A DNA stretch of 39,495 bases, taken from assembly GCA_004356985.1 (NCBI GenBank), contig SMXQ01000036.1, forward strand, positions 1 through 39,495. Direction: 5' to 3'. Source of the DNA: Alphaproteobacteria bacterium (lineage in GTDB: Bacteria > Pseudomonadota > Alphaproteobacteria > SMXQ01). Of the stretch, positions 19,071 through 27,569 are shown one piece after another; within the stretch, counting starts at the first letter, position 1; every line of letters begins with the position of its first letter. A program made the translations under genes and the position numbers. Under the pieces are notes generated by a model. The model did no database searches, was not told where the DNA came from, and saw only the letters and a program-made list of their open reading frames with translations.

Positions 19071-20558
19071 TCAGAAGCGCTCGAGTTCCGGGTGGGGCAA
19101 TTGCCCCCCATGGACGTGCAGCCGCCCCAGCTCGGCACAACGGTGGAGCGTCGGGAACACCTTGCCGGGGTTGAGCAGGCCGTCGGGATCGAAGGCGCAT
19201 TTCAGCCTCTGCTGGTGCTTGAGGTCGTCCTCGGTAAAGACCTCGGCCATGAGGTGGCGCTTTTCGACGCCCACGCCATGCTCGCCGGTCAGCACGCCGC
19301 CGACCTCGACGCAAAGGCGCAGGATTTCGGTGCCGAATTCCTCGGCCTGGCGCAACTCGCCGTCCTTGTTGGCATCGTACAGGATCAGCGGGTGGAGATT
19401 GCCGTCCCCCGCATGGAACACGTTGGCGACGGCGAGCCCGTAGCGCCGGGACATCTCGGAGATCCGCCCCAGCACCAGGGGCAGGCTGGCCCGGGGGATG
19501 GTGCCGTCCATGCAGTAGTAATCGGGCGCCAGGCGGCCCACCGCAGGGAAGGCGGCCTTGCGTCCGGCCCAGAAGGCGAGCCGTTCGGCTTCCGAGCCGC
19601 TGACCCGGAAGGTGGTGGCGCCGGCCCGCCGGGCGATGGCCTCGATGCGCGCCGAGGCCGCCGCCACCTCGGCCTGGGGCCCGTCGGCCTCGATGATGAG
19701 AAGGGCTTCGGCCTCGGTGGGATAACCGGCGCCGATGTAGGCTTCGGCGGCGCGGATGGCGGGGCCGTCCATCATTTCCATGGCGGCGGGGATGATACCG
19801 GCGGCGATCACCTCGCTAACGCAGCGCGCCGCGTTCTCCAGGGAATCGAAACCGGCGAGAAAGGCGACCGCGCGGGCGGGGGTTTTGAGGATACGAACCG
19901 TGACCTCGGTGACGATGGCGAGCAGCCCTTCGGACCCGGTCATGGCGCCCAGCAGGTCGAGCCCGGCGGCGTCGAACTGCTTGCCGCCGAGGCGCACCAC
20001 CTCGCCCCCCATCAACACCAATTCGAGGGCGAGCAGATTGTTAGTGGTGAGCCCGTATTTCAGGCAGTGCACGCCGCCGGCGTTTTCCGCCACGTTGCCG
20101 CCGATGGTGCAGGCCACCTGGCTGGAGGGGTCCGGCGCGTAATAGTAGCCGCGCCCGCCGACGGCGGTGGAAATGGCGAGATTAGTCACGCCGGACCCGC
20201 AGGTGACGGTGCGGTTGGCGATGTCGATATCGGTGATGCGGTTGAGCCGGGCCAGCCCCAGGGTGATGCCGTCGGCCAGCGGCAGGGCGCCGCCCGACAG
20301 CGACGTGCCCGCCCCCCTGGGAACGATCTTGATGCCTTCATGGGCGCAATACCGCAAGATTGCCGCGACCTCGTCGCGATCGGCGGGCAGAACCGTGATC
20401 AGGGGCATCTGGCGGTAGGCGGTTAAACCGTCGCTCTCATAGGCTGAGAGTTCGGCCGCACGGTCGATCACCGCTTCGCCGCGGACCAGCCGGCGTAAGG
20501 ACCGCGCGATCTGCCGCCGCCGGGAAATGATGCGGTGGTCGGGGGCGGGCATTTCCAT
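19071..20558 (-). CDS. glcD: Glycolate oxidase subunit GlcD (FAD-linked)
   Basis: LPADRDEVAAILRYCAHEGIKIVPRGAGTSLSGGALPLADGI; GEHGVGVEKRHLM. Confidence 0.92.
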   Translation of the reverse strand: MEMPAPDHRIISRRRQIARSLRRLVRGEAVIDRAAELSAYESDGLTAYRQMPLITVLPADRDEVAAILRYCAHEGIKIVPRGAGTSLSGGALPLADGITLGLARLNRITDIDIANRTVTCGSGVTNLAISTAVGGRGYYYAPDPSSQVACTIGGNVAENAGGVHCLKYGLTTNNLLALELVLMGGEVVRLGGKQFDAAGLDLLGAMTGSEGLLAIVTEVTVRILKTPARAVAFLAGFDSLENAARCVSEVIAAGIIPAAMEMMDGPAIRAAEAYIGAGYPTEAEALLIIEADGPQAEVAAASARIEAIARRAGATTFRVSGSEAERLAFWAGRKAAFPAVGRLAPDYYCMDGTIPRASLPLVLGRISEMSRRYGLAVANVFHAGDGNLHPLILYDANKDGELRQAEEFGTEILRLCVEVGGVLTGEHGVGVEKRHLMAEVFTEDDLKHQQRLKCAFDPDGLLNPGKVFPTLHRCAELGRLHVHGGQLPHPELERF

Positions 20559-20654
20559 CCAACTCTCCTCGCCAGGCGCCATGCCCATAGGTGAACTATA
20601 ACCACAGCGGCATCGGCCGATCAATCAGGCCGCGCCGGAGTCGATGGCGGGATA

Positions 20655-20890
20655 ATGCACCAGAGCACTTTCCAACCAAATTGAATCAATTTGATGGTGC
20701 TTATCATGCGCAGGCCGGGTGATTTTCCCCCAAGGCGTCGTTGCGTATCTTCGCCGATGCCCCGCATCGCCGTGCGGATGCACGCTTCGCATGACATGCG
20801 ACACGCGCCTAACCTTGGGGGAAAATCATCCCGGTCAAATGGTTCAATTTGGTTAGAAAATGCACTAGCGCTTGTCATGCGCGAAGGTTA
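20655..20890. repeat. ~230-bp imperfect palindromic intergenic element (MITE/REP-like)
   Basis: 16-bp perfect inverted repeat TGATTTTCCCCCAAGG (20720-20735)/CCTTGGGGGAAAATCA (20813-20828); 12-bp inverted repeat AACCAAATTGAA (20674-20685)/TTCAATTTGGTT (20843-20854); nested palindromes CAAATTGA-A-TCAATTTG and TCGCATG-A-CATGCGA. Confidence 0.8.
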
Positions 20891-20900
20891 GTGTGCGGCC

Positions 20901-22319
20901 ATGCGCCGCCGCCGCAACGCCAAGATCATCGCCACCCTGGGGCCGGCCACCCGAACCACGCGCCAGATCGAGACCCTGCACCGGCGGGGCGCCGATGTGT
21001 TTCGGCTCAATTTCAGCCATGGTTCCCATGACGAGTTGAAGGCGTTGATCGGGATCGTCCGCGGAATCGAACGCAAGCACGGCCGGCCCATCGCCATCCT
21101 GACCGACCTGCAGGGACCGAAACTGCGCATCGGCACCTTCCATGGCGGCGAGGCGACCCTGATCAACGGCGAGAAATTCCGGCTCGACATGTCGCGGGCG
21201 ATGGGCGATGAAAGCCGCGTCTCCCTTCCCCACAAAGAGGTGTTCGCGGCGCTCGAACCCAAACACCACATCCTCCTCGATGACGGACGGGTGCGCCTGC
21301 GCGTCGAACACCGGGGCCCCGACTACGCCGAGACCCGGGTGGTGACCGGCGGCGTGCTTTCGGACCACAAGGGGGTCAACCTCCCCGATACGGTCCTGGC
21401 GATGAAAGCGTTGACGCAGAAGGACCGCCGCGATTTACGTTTCGCGCTCGACAACGGCGCCGATTGGGTGGGGCTGAGCTTTATCCAGCGCGCCCAGGAC
21501 GTGGCCGAGGTCCGCAAGATCGTCAAGGGCCGCGCCGGCATCATGGCCAAGCTGGAAAAACCCTCGGCCATCGATGAATTGGATGAAATCATCGCCCTTT
21601 CCGACGCGGTCATGGTGGCCCGCGGCGACCTCGGCGTGGAGATGCCGCCCGAGGACGTGCCCACGGTGCAAAAACAGATCATCCGCCACTGCCGCGAGGC
21701 CGGAAAGCCGGTCGTCGTGGCCACCCAGATGTTGGAATCCATGATCCGGTCGCCGGCGCCGACCCGGGCCGAAGCCTCGGACGTGGCCACCGCCATTTAC
21801 GACGGCGCCGACGCGGTGATGCTGTCGGCGGAAACCGCCATCGGCGCCCACGCCCCGGCCGCCGTCACCATGATGGAACGGATCATCCGCCGGGTCGAAC
21901 GGGACCCCCATTTCCGGAACATCATGGAGGCCAGCCGTGAGGAGGCGCTGGGCAACGATGCCGACGCCATCACCGCGGCGGCCCGAACGGTGGCACATAC
22001 CATCTCGGCGGCCGCCATCGTGACCTACACCACATCGGGTTCGACGACCCTGCGCGCATCGCGCCAGCGGCCCGATGTCCCGGTGATCTGCCTGACCGGC
22101 AACCGCAACACCGCAAGGCGGCTGGCGCTGGCCTGGGGGGTCCACGCCGTGGTCACCGAGGACGTCCGCAGTTTCAACGAGATGGTGCGCCGCGCCGCGC
22201 GGCTCGCCAGCAGCGAAGGCTTCGTGCACAAAGGGCAGAAGGTGGTGGTGACCGCCGGCGTTCCCTTCGGCACGCCCGGCGCCACCAACGTGTTGCGCAT
22301 CCACACCATCCAGGACTGA
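20901..22319 (+). CDS. pyk: Pyruvate kinase
   Basis: KIIATLGPATRTTRQIETLHRRGADVFRLNFSHGSHDE...; MVARGDLGVEMPPEDVPTVQKQ; ATQMLESMI. Confidence 0.95.
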   Translation: MRRRRNAKIIATLGPATRTTRQIETLHRRGADVFRLNFSHGSHDELKALIGIVRGIERKHGRPIAILTDLQGPKLRIGTFHGGEATLINGEKFRLDMSRAMGDESRVSLPHKEVFAALEPKHHILLDDGRVRLRVEHRGPDYAETRVVTGGVLSDHKGVNLPDTVLAMKALTQKDRRDLRFALDNGADWVGLSFIQRAQDVAEVRKIVKGRAGIMAKLEKPSAIDELDEIIALSDAVMVARGDLGVEMPPEDVPTVQKQIIRHCREAGKPVVVATQMLESMIRSPAPTRAEASDVATAIYDGADAVMLSAETAIGAHAPAAVTMMERIIRRVERDPHFRNIMEASREEALGNDADAITAAARTVAHTISAAAIVTYTTSGSTTLRASRQRPDVPVICLTGNRNTARRLALAWGVHAVVTEDVRSFNEMVRRAARLASSEGFVHKGQKVVVTAGVPFGTPGATNVLRIHTIQD

Positions 22320-22352
22320 TGCCGGGCCAGGACTGAGTCGGGCCGGAGCCAC

Positions 22353-22379
22353 AAAAAAACCGCCCCAATGGGCGGCTTC
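22353..22379 (-). terminator. Rho-independent terminator of rpmJ (minus strand)
   Basis: Minus strand AAGCCGCCC-ATTG-GGGCGGTTTTTTTG. Confidence 0.75.
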
Positions 22380-22402
22380 CCCAGGCCGGCCTTGGAGGCC
22401 AG

Positions 22403-22528
22403 TCAGCCCTGGCGGGCCTTGAAGCGGGGGTTGCGCTTGTTGATCACGTAGACGCGGCCCTTCCGCCGCACGATGCGGCAGTTCTTATCGCGGGTCTTGG
22501 CCGACTTGAGGGAATTGAGAACCTTCAT
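22403..22528 (-). CDS. rpmJ: 50S ribosomal protein L36
   Basis: [41 protein letters not shown]. Confidence 0.94.
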   Translation of the reverse strand: MKVLNSLKSAKTRDKNCRIVRRKGRVYVINKRNPRFKARQG

Positions 22529-22611
22529 GATCCTGTCCTTGGGGCGCGGCATCGGTACCGCCGCAGCGGGCGCGAACATAGGGTTTGGGACCGGCGCTGT
22601 CAACCGGAGTG

Positions 22612-22666
22612 CTTAGGGCGCACTCCGGCCCAATCGAATCAATTTAACCCGGAAGTACTCTAGCAG
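22612..22666. repeat. Short palindromic intergenic element (copy C)
   Basis: CTTAGGGC...CCGGCCCAATCGAATCAATTTAACCCGG...CTCTAGCAG; shares AAT[TC]GAATCAATTT with the 20655-20890 element and CTAGCAG end with copy A. Confidence 0.45.
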
Positions 22667-22667
22667 A

Positions 22668-23699
22668 TCAAATCTTGAGGGCGACGATCCTGTGCGCCGT
22701 CACGGCGCCGGAATCGAGGGCCGCCACCCGGTGGCCCCAGAGCTCCGCCAGTTCAAGGACCGTCTCCAGCAATTGCGGCGGGATGCCGGTCTTTTCAGAA
22801 TCTTCGACGAAACCGGCCCAGCCGGCGAAGATGTCGGCGCGAACCGTGTCGGATATGTTTTCCACCACCCGCAGTTCGAAATTCGTCTGGCACAGTATTT
22901 CCTGGGCCGCCTCCACGTTCCAGGGATAGACCTTGGCCGGTTCGGCCTCCATCCATTTGCGGACGGTGGGATCGTCTTCGCGCCCTTTGGTGACGAAATA
23001 ATCGGTGAACAACAGGGGACAATGCGCCTTGAGGCCCTCCTGCACGGCCACCAGAAGATCTTCGCGGTCCTCCACGATGTAGAGCACGTCCCTGGAGAAG
23101 GCACAGTCGAAGAGGTCGGCGCGAAGATTCATCTCGCCGAAATTCGCGTGGTGTATTTTCGCCTTCTTGGCGAGCCCCGCCTGTTCCGAACGCGCGATGG
23201 CGGCCGCGGCGAGGTCGGGGTCCTGCTCGTAGCCGGTCACCCAGCCTTGATATTTCCCGGCGATGCGGCGGGCGGCGCCGCCCAGGCCCGATCCGATATT
23301 GAGCACGTTCACCTCGGTGCCGAGACCGAAGGCGCCGATCATTTCCAGGGTTCGTTCCACGCCGCCGGGGGTAATTTGGCTCTCGCCCCACAATTGTTCG
23401 CTGACCGCTATCCGTTTCCTGGTCCAGAAGCGGCCGTCATCGATATCGTCGCTGAAGTCCTCCTCGGCGGCGACGCGACTGATACGGGGCTTGGCTTGGC
23501 TTTGTTCTTCACCGTCAATAGCGCTTTTGGAATCACCGTCATCGCCGTCATTGGGCGCGTCTTTGGCGATGTCCGCGACCGAGCGGCCCTGCCACCAGGC
23601 GACAAGCCGCTCTCGAAGGGGGGCATCGACCTTTTCCAAGGTAAAGGCGCTCCCAAGCTCAGAAGGGAAAATTCGCTTGAGTGATGCCGATATATCCAT
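22668..23699 (-). CDS. Class I SAM-dependent methyltransferase (phosphoethanolamine N-methyltransferase-like fold)
   Basis: VNVLNIGSGLGGAARRIAGKYQGWVTGYEQDPDLAAAAIARS motif I; FDCAFSRDVLYIVEDRE; start at internal MDISASLKRIF. Confidence 0.7.
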   Translation of the reverse strand: MDISASLKRIFPSELGSAFTLEKVDAPLRERLVAWWQGRSVADIAKDAPNDGDDGDSKSAIDGEEQSQAKPRISRVAAEEDFSDDIDDGRFWTRKRIAVSEQLWGESQITPGGVERTLEMIGAFGLGTEVNVLNIGSGLGGAARRIAGKYQGWVTGYEQDPDLAAAAIARSEQAGLAKKAKIHHANFGEMNLRADLFDCAFSRDVLYIVEDREDLLVAVQEGLKAHCPLLFTDYFVTKGREDDPTVRKWMEAEPAKVYPWNVEAAQEILCQTNFELRVVENISDTVRADIFAGWAGFVEDSEKTGIPPQLLETVLELAELWGHRVAALDSGAVTAHRIVALKI

Positions 23700-23943
23700 C
23701 TGCGGCGCTAAATCTTTCCTGCGGCAATGCTTGCCAAACCCACGGACCAATCATCTCCGGCGATAGACGTATAAGATGTCTTATAGATCTTTCACGAGAT
23801 ATAGGCATGAATAGCCAATTCTATTCGCCGGATATTAAAAAAAGTCTAAAATACCAGCCTTCCCAAGGCAGGGAAGACTTGCCTTTGCGGCATATTTCTT
23901 GAATATATATCAATGACTTGTGAAATTTTCCCGGGTACCGCCC

Positions 23944-24741
23944 ATGGCTGATTTCGTGACTCTCCACGAGCCCTGGCTGCGTTTGGGCGGGTTTCTGGTG
24001 ACGGTGATGGCGATGGCCTGTTGGGAAGGGGTGGCGCCCAGGCGCCTGCGCGCGCTTTCCCGCGCCGTGCGCTGGCCCGCCAATATCGGCATTCTCGCCA
24101 TCAACACGGTGGCGGTCCGCCTTTTGTTTCCGGCCGCCGCTGTCGGCGCGGCCCTATGGGCGGCGGAATCCGATATCGGCCTTTTTAACTGGGTGGTGGT
24201 TCCCCCTTGGGCGGCGATCGGCCTATCGGTGATATTGCTGGATTTGCTGATCTACGGCCAACACGTGGTGATGCACAAAGTGCCCCTGTTTTGGCGCCTG
24301 CACCGCATGCATCACCTGGACCGCGACGTCGATTTCACCACCGGGCTCCGGTTCCATCCGCTGGAGATCATCGCGTCGGCGGGCGTCAAATTCCTCGCCG
24401 TGATCGCCTTGGGGGCACCGGCCGGGGCGGTCATCGCATTTGAAGTCATTCTCAACTCGTCGGCCCTATTCAACCACGGCAACGTGCGCCTGGGGGTGCC
24501 GCTCGACCGCATCTTGAGGACCCTTGTCGTCACCCCCGACATGCACCGGGTGCACCATTCGGTGATAGCCGAGGAGACCAACAGCAATTACGGTTTCGCG
24601 CTCTCCTTTTGGGACCGCCTGTTCGGGACCTACCGGTTATCGCCGGCCCGGGGCCACCATGGTATGACCCTGGGCCTGCCGGAGTTCCGCACCCCCGGCG
24701 ACGCCAGGCTGTTGAGCCTTCTCCTCAATCCCCTCCGCTAA
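23944..24741 (+). CDS. Sterol desaturase / fatty acid hydroxylase family protein
   Basis: Histidine motifs HVVMH, HRMHH, HRVHHS; LSFWDRLFGTYR. Confidence 0.9.
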   Translation: MADFVTLHEPWLRLGGFLVTVMAMACWEGVAPRRLRALSRAVRWPANIGILAINTVAVRLLFPAAAVGAALWAAESDIGLFNWVVVPPWAAIGLSVILLDLLIYGQHVVMHKVPLFWRLHRMHHLDRDVDFTTGLRFHPLEIIASAGVKFLAVIALGAPAGAVIAFEVILNSSALFNHGNVRLGVPLDRILRTLVVTPDMHRVHHSVIAEETNSNYGFALSFWDRLFGTYRLSPARGHHGMTLGLPEFRTPGDARLLSLLLNPLR

Positions 24742-24833
24742 GTCGCGCCCTATGGCCCTTTTACCAAGCGCCAAATTTAGATTAGTATTCGAATGAATAT
24801 GATCCAGGAACGGCATCCTCGGGGGAACACACA

Positions 24834-25784
24834 ATGATCGGACTGGGCATCGCCACGTCGCACGCACCGGCCGTGTTCTGCCCGGCGGAATGGTGGCCGG
24901 CGGTGTATGAAGGGGTTCCCGACTACATGCGGAACTCCCAGCCTCCCACGGCGTCATTGGAAACCCCGCAAGTGGTGGCACAACACGTCGCCCGCATAGA
25001 GACGGCGTTCCAGACGCTGCGGGCGGCGGTAGCCGCCTATGCACCGGACGCCATCATCTATGTCGGCGACGATCAGGGTGATATGTTCAACGAAAGCAAC
25101 AACCCCTCCCTTGCCGTGTTCACCGGCGACGAGGTCTGGGGTGCCAGCAAGCCGCGTTACATCGATCAGCCGCTCGAGGATTCCCACATCACCGTCGCGG
25201 TGCACACCGATCTCGCCAAACGGATTCTCGCCGGCCTGGTGGAGCGCGGCTTCGACCCGGCCAACTTGGGCAAGATGCAGCCGCTGGGGAATGTCTCCCA
25301 GGGCATGTCCCACATGCTGATCCACCCCCATCCCCGGTTGGTGCCCGAACTTGATATTCCCGTGGTCGCCATTTTCATCAACGAGAATTTTCCGCCGCTG
25401 CCGACCGGTCAGAGGTGCTGGGACCTGGGGCTCGCGCTAAGGGATATCTTAGGGGATGCGCCCGAACGGATCGTGCTTTACGCCTCTGGAGGATTGTCCC
25501 ACGACCCCCGGGGACCGCGCGCTGGCTGGGTGGACGAGCCTTTGGACAACTGGGTTCTTGAACGCATCAAGCGCAACGAAGGCGAAAAGCTGATCAACCT
25601 GTTCGCCTTCGATTCCGACACCCTGCGGGGGGGGACCGGAGAAATCCGCGCTTGGATCACGGTCGCCGCGGCGATGGGCCGCGCCGCCACGGTGCTGGAT
25701 TATTTCCCCTCGCACCATGCCAAGTGCGGCCTCGCTTTCGCCTATTGGCCCGAGCAAGGCGACACCCGGGCCGCCGCCCAATAG
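24834..25784 (+). CDS. LigB-type (class III) extradiol dioxygenase family protein
   Basis: GLGIATSHAPAVF, DAIIYVGDDQGDMF, VSQGMSHMLIH, YASGGLSHDPRGPRAGWVDEPLD. Confidence 0.8.
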   Translation: MIGLGIATSHAPAVFCPAEWWPAVYEGVPDYMRNSQPPTASLETPQVVAQHVARIETAFQTLRAAVAAYAPDAIIYVGDDQGDMFNESNNPSLAVFTGDEVWGASKPRYIDQPLEDSHITVAVHTDLAKRILAGLVERGFDPANLGKMQPLGNVSQGMSHMLIHPHPRLVPELDIPVVAIFINENFPPLPTGQRCWDLGLALRDILGDAPERIVLYASGGLSHDPRGPRAGWVDEPLDNWVLERIKRNEGEKLINLFAFDSDTLRGGTGEIRAWITVAAAMGRAATVLDYFPSHHAKCGLAFAYWPEQGDTRAAAQ

Positions 25785-25899
25785 CCCACGGCGCCGGGCG
25801 TTTGCCCCCGGCGCCCGACCCCGGGAGAAAAACCGCCGCGCCATCGGCGTTGTTTCGCCGCACCCGTGGGCACCGCGGGAGAAACCGGTCACCAGTCCC

Positions 25900-26496
25900 A
25901 TGAAGCACCAAGCCCCGCCATCGGAAGCCCCGCCATGCGACGGCCCGGGAACCCTATGGCGGGCGCGGGGTCCGATCCCCTCCCCTTGGGTCGCGGCGGC
26001 CATCAAAGAAATCCAAGGGCCCGGCACGGGCCGGCGCGTTCTCGACCTTGCCTGTGGTGGCGGAAGGCATAGCCGGCTGCTTGTGGACGCGGGGCACCGG
26101 GTCCTCGCCGTCGACCGCGACGTGGCCCGGGTGACGGCCCTGGGCCGGCCACCGGGGCTCGAAATCCTCGCCTTCGATCTCGAGGGCGGCCAGCCCTGGC
26201 CCTTCGCCGCCGAGCGTTTCAAGGGGGTGGTTGTCACCAATTACCTCTACCGTCCAAAGCTGGCGGCGGTCCTCGATCTGGTCGCGCCGGGCGGCCTTCT
26301 CATCTATGAGACCTTCGGGGTCGGCAACGCGGCTTTTGGCCGACCGTCCAACCCCGATTATCTGGTGCGGCCAGGGGAAATCGCGGATATGGCGCGGGCA
26401 TCGGGATTCAGCGTCGCCGCCGATTCACACATCAAAATCGAGATCCCCCGCCGCGCGGTGGTCCAGCGGGTTATGGCAAGAAAGCGCGCGAATTAA
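25900..26496 (+). CDS. Class I SAM-dependent methyltransferase (TehB-like)
   Basis: RRVLDLACGGGRHSRLLVDAGHRVLAVDRD motif I; VVTNYLYRPKLAAVLDLVAPGGLLIYETFGVGN. Confidence 0.85.
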   Translation: MKHQAPPSEAPPCDGPGTLWRARGPIPSPWVAAAIKEIQGPGTGRRVLDLACGGGRHSRLLVDAGHRVLAVDRDVARVTALGRPPGLEILAFDLEGGQPWPFAAERFKGVVVTNYLYRPKLAAVLDLVAPGGLLIYETFGVGNAAFGRPSNPDYLVRPGEIADMARASGFSVAADSHIKIEIPRRAVVQRVMARKRAN

Positions 26497-26666
26497 GCCG
26501 TCTTCATTCAATTATGCCGAGACTGGCGGTAATGGGGGGAGGCGCAGGACACCGGTCCCGTTGGTGAGCGTCGCCCGGGGCCTCCGGCCGTTAATACATT
26601 GTTGAGCATTCGCCCATACTTTTTGTCCCCACGGACCACCGAACCTGGGGTAGGGCACCGAATTTT

Positions 26667-27566
26667 ATGTGGAATATTCACGCAAGACGGCAAAGAAAAA
26701 CCTCGCTGCTGCAGAGGTATGGCGACCAGCTGGGGCATCTGGCGACGCGCGAGCTGACGGAACAGGCCCTGATCGCCGCCAAGCAGGAGGCCGAGCAGTC
26801 GGCCAAGGCGGCCCGCGAATCCATGAAGACCGCCGAGGCGGCCAGCCGCGCCAAGACCGAATTTCTCGCCAATATGAGCCACGAGTTGCGCACGCCGCTC
26901 AACGCCATCATTGGATTCTCCGAGGTGATCCACAACGAGCTACTGGGCCCTACCGCCGAAACGCCCCGCTATCGGACCTATGCCAAGGACATCAACGACG
27001 CCGGCGCCCATCTTCTCGCCGTGATCAACGACATCCTCGACATCGCCAAGATCGAATCCGGCGAACTGGGGCTGGATACCAATATTTTCGACAGCTCCAA
27101 GAGCATCAGGGCGTGTATCCAAATGCTCAACGAGCAGGCGGAATCGTCCGGACTACAGGCCCTTAGATTCGACCATGACGGATCCATAGTGCTCGACGCC
27201 GACGAGAAGAAATTCCGCCAGATCGTGATCAACCTGATTTCGAACTCGATCAAATTTACCCTTGAGGAAGGATGCGTGTCGGTGGAGACCGGCATTACCG
27301 AAGATGGCCGTTTCCGCATGGTGGTGGCCGATACCGGGATCGGAATCGAACCCGAAAATATTGCCAAGGCACTCGAGCCCTTTACCCAGGTGGACAGTAC
27401 GCTGGCCCGCAAATTCGAAGGCACGGGCCTGGGGCTTCCCATCACAAAGGCCCTGGTGGAACTCCATGACGGCACCCTGGAAATCACATCCGAGGTCGGC
27501 GTCGGAACCCGCGTCATCATCCATTTTCCGGCTGAGCGCGTCGCCAAGACCGAAGTGGATGCTTAA
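26667..27566 (+). CDS. Soluble sensor histidine kinase (HisKA + HATPase_c), orphan
   Basis: [23 protein letters not shown]-box; NLISNSIKFT; DTGIGIEPENI; GTGLGLPITKALVE; no TM segment. Confidence 0.88.
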   Translation: MWNIHARRQRKTSLLQRYGDQLGHLATRELTEQALIAAKQEAEQSAKAARESMKTAEAASRAKTEFLANMSHELRTPLNAIIGFSEVIHNELLGPTAETPRYRTYAKDINDAGAHLLAVINDILDIAKIESGELGLDTNIFDSSKSIRACIQMLNEQAESSGLQALRFDHDGSIVLDADEKKFRQIVINLISNSIKFTLEEGCVSVETGITEDGRFRMVVADTGIGIEPENIAKALEPFTQVDSTLARKFEGTGLGLPITKALVELHDGTLEITSEVGVGTRVIIHFPAERVAKTEVDA

Positions 27567-27569
27567 ACC

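Noticed and set aside
20621-20891. Small ORFs on both strands within the palindromic element
   Set aside because: They mirror each other because the DNA is an inverted repeat; no independent coding evidence.
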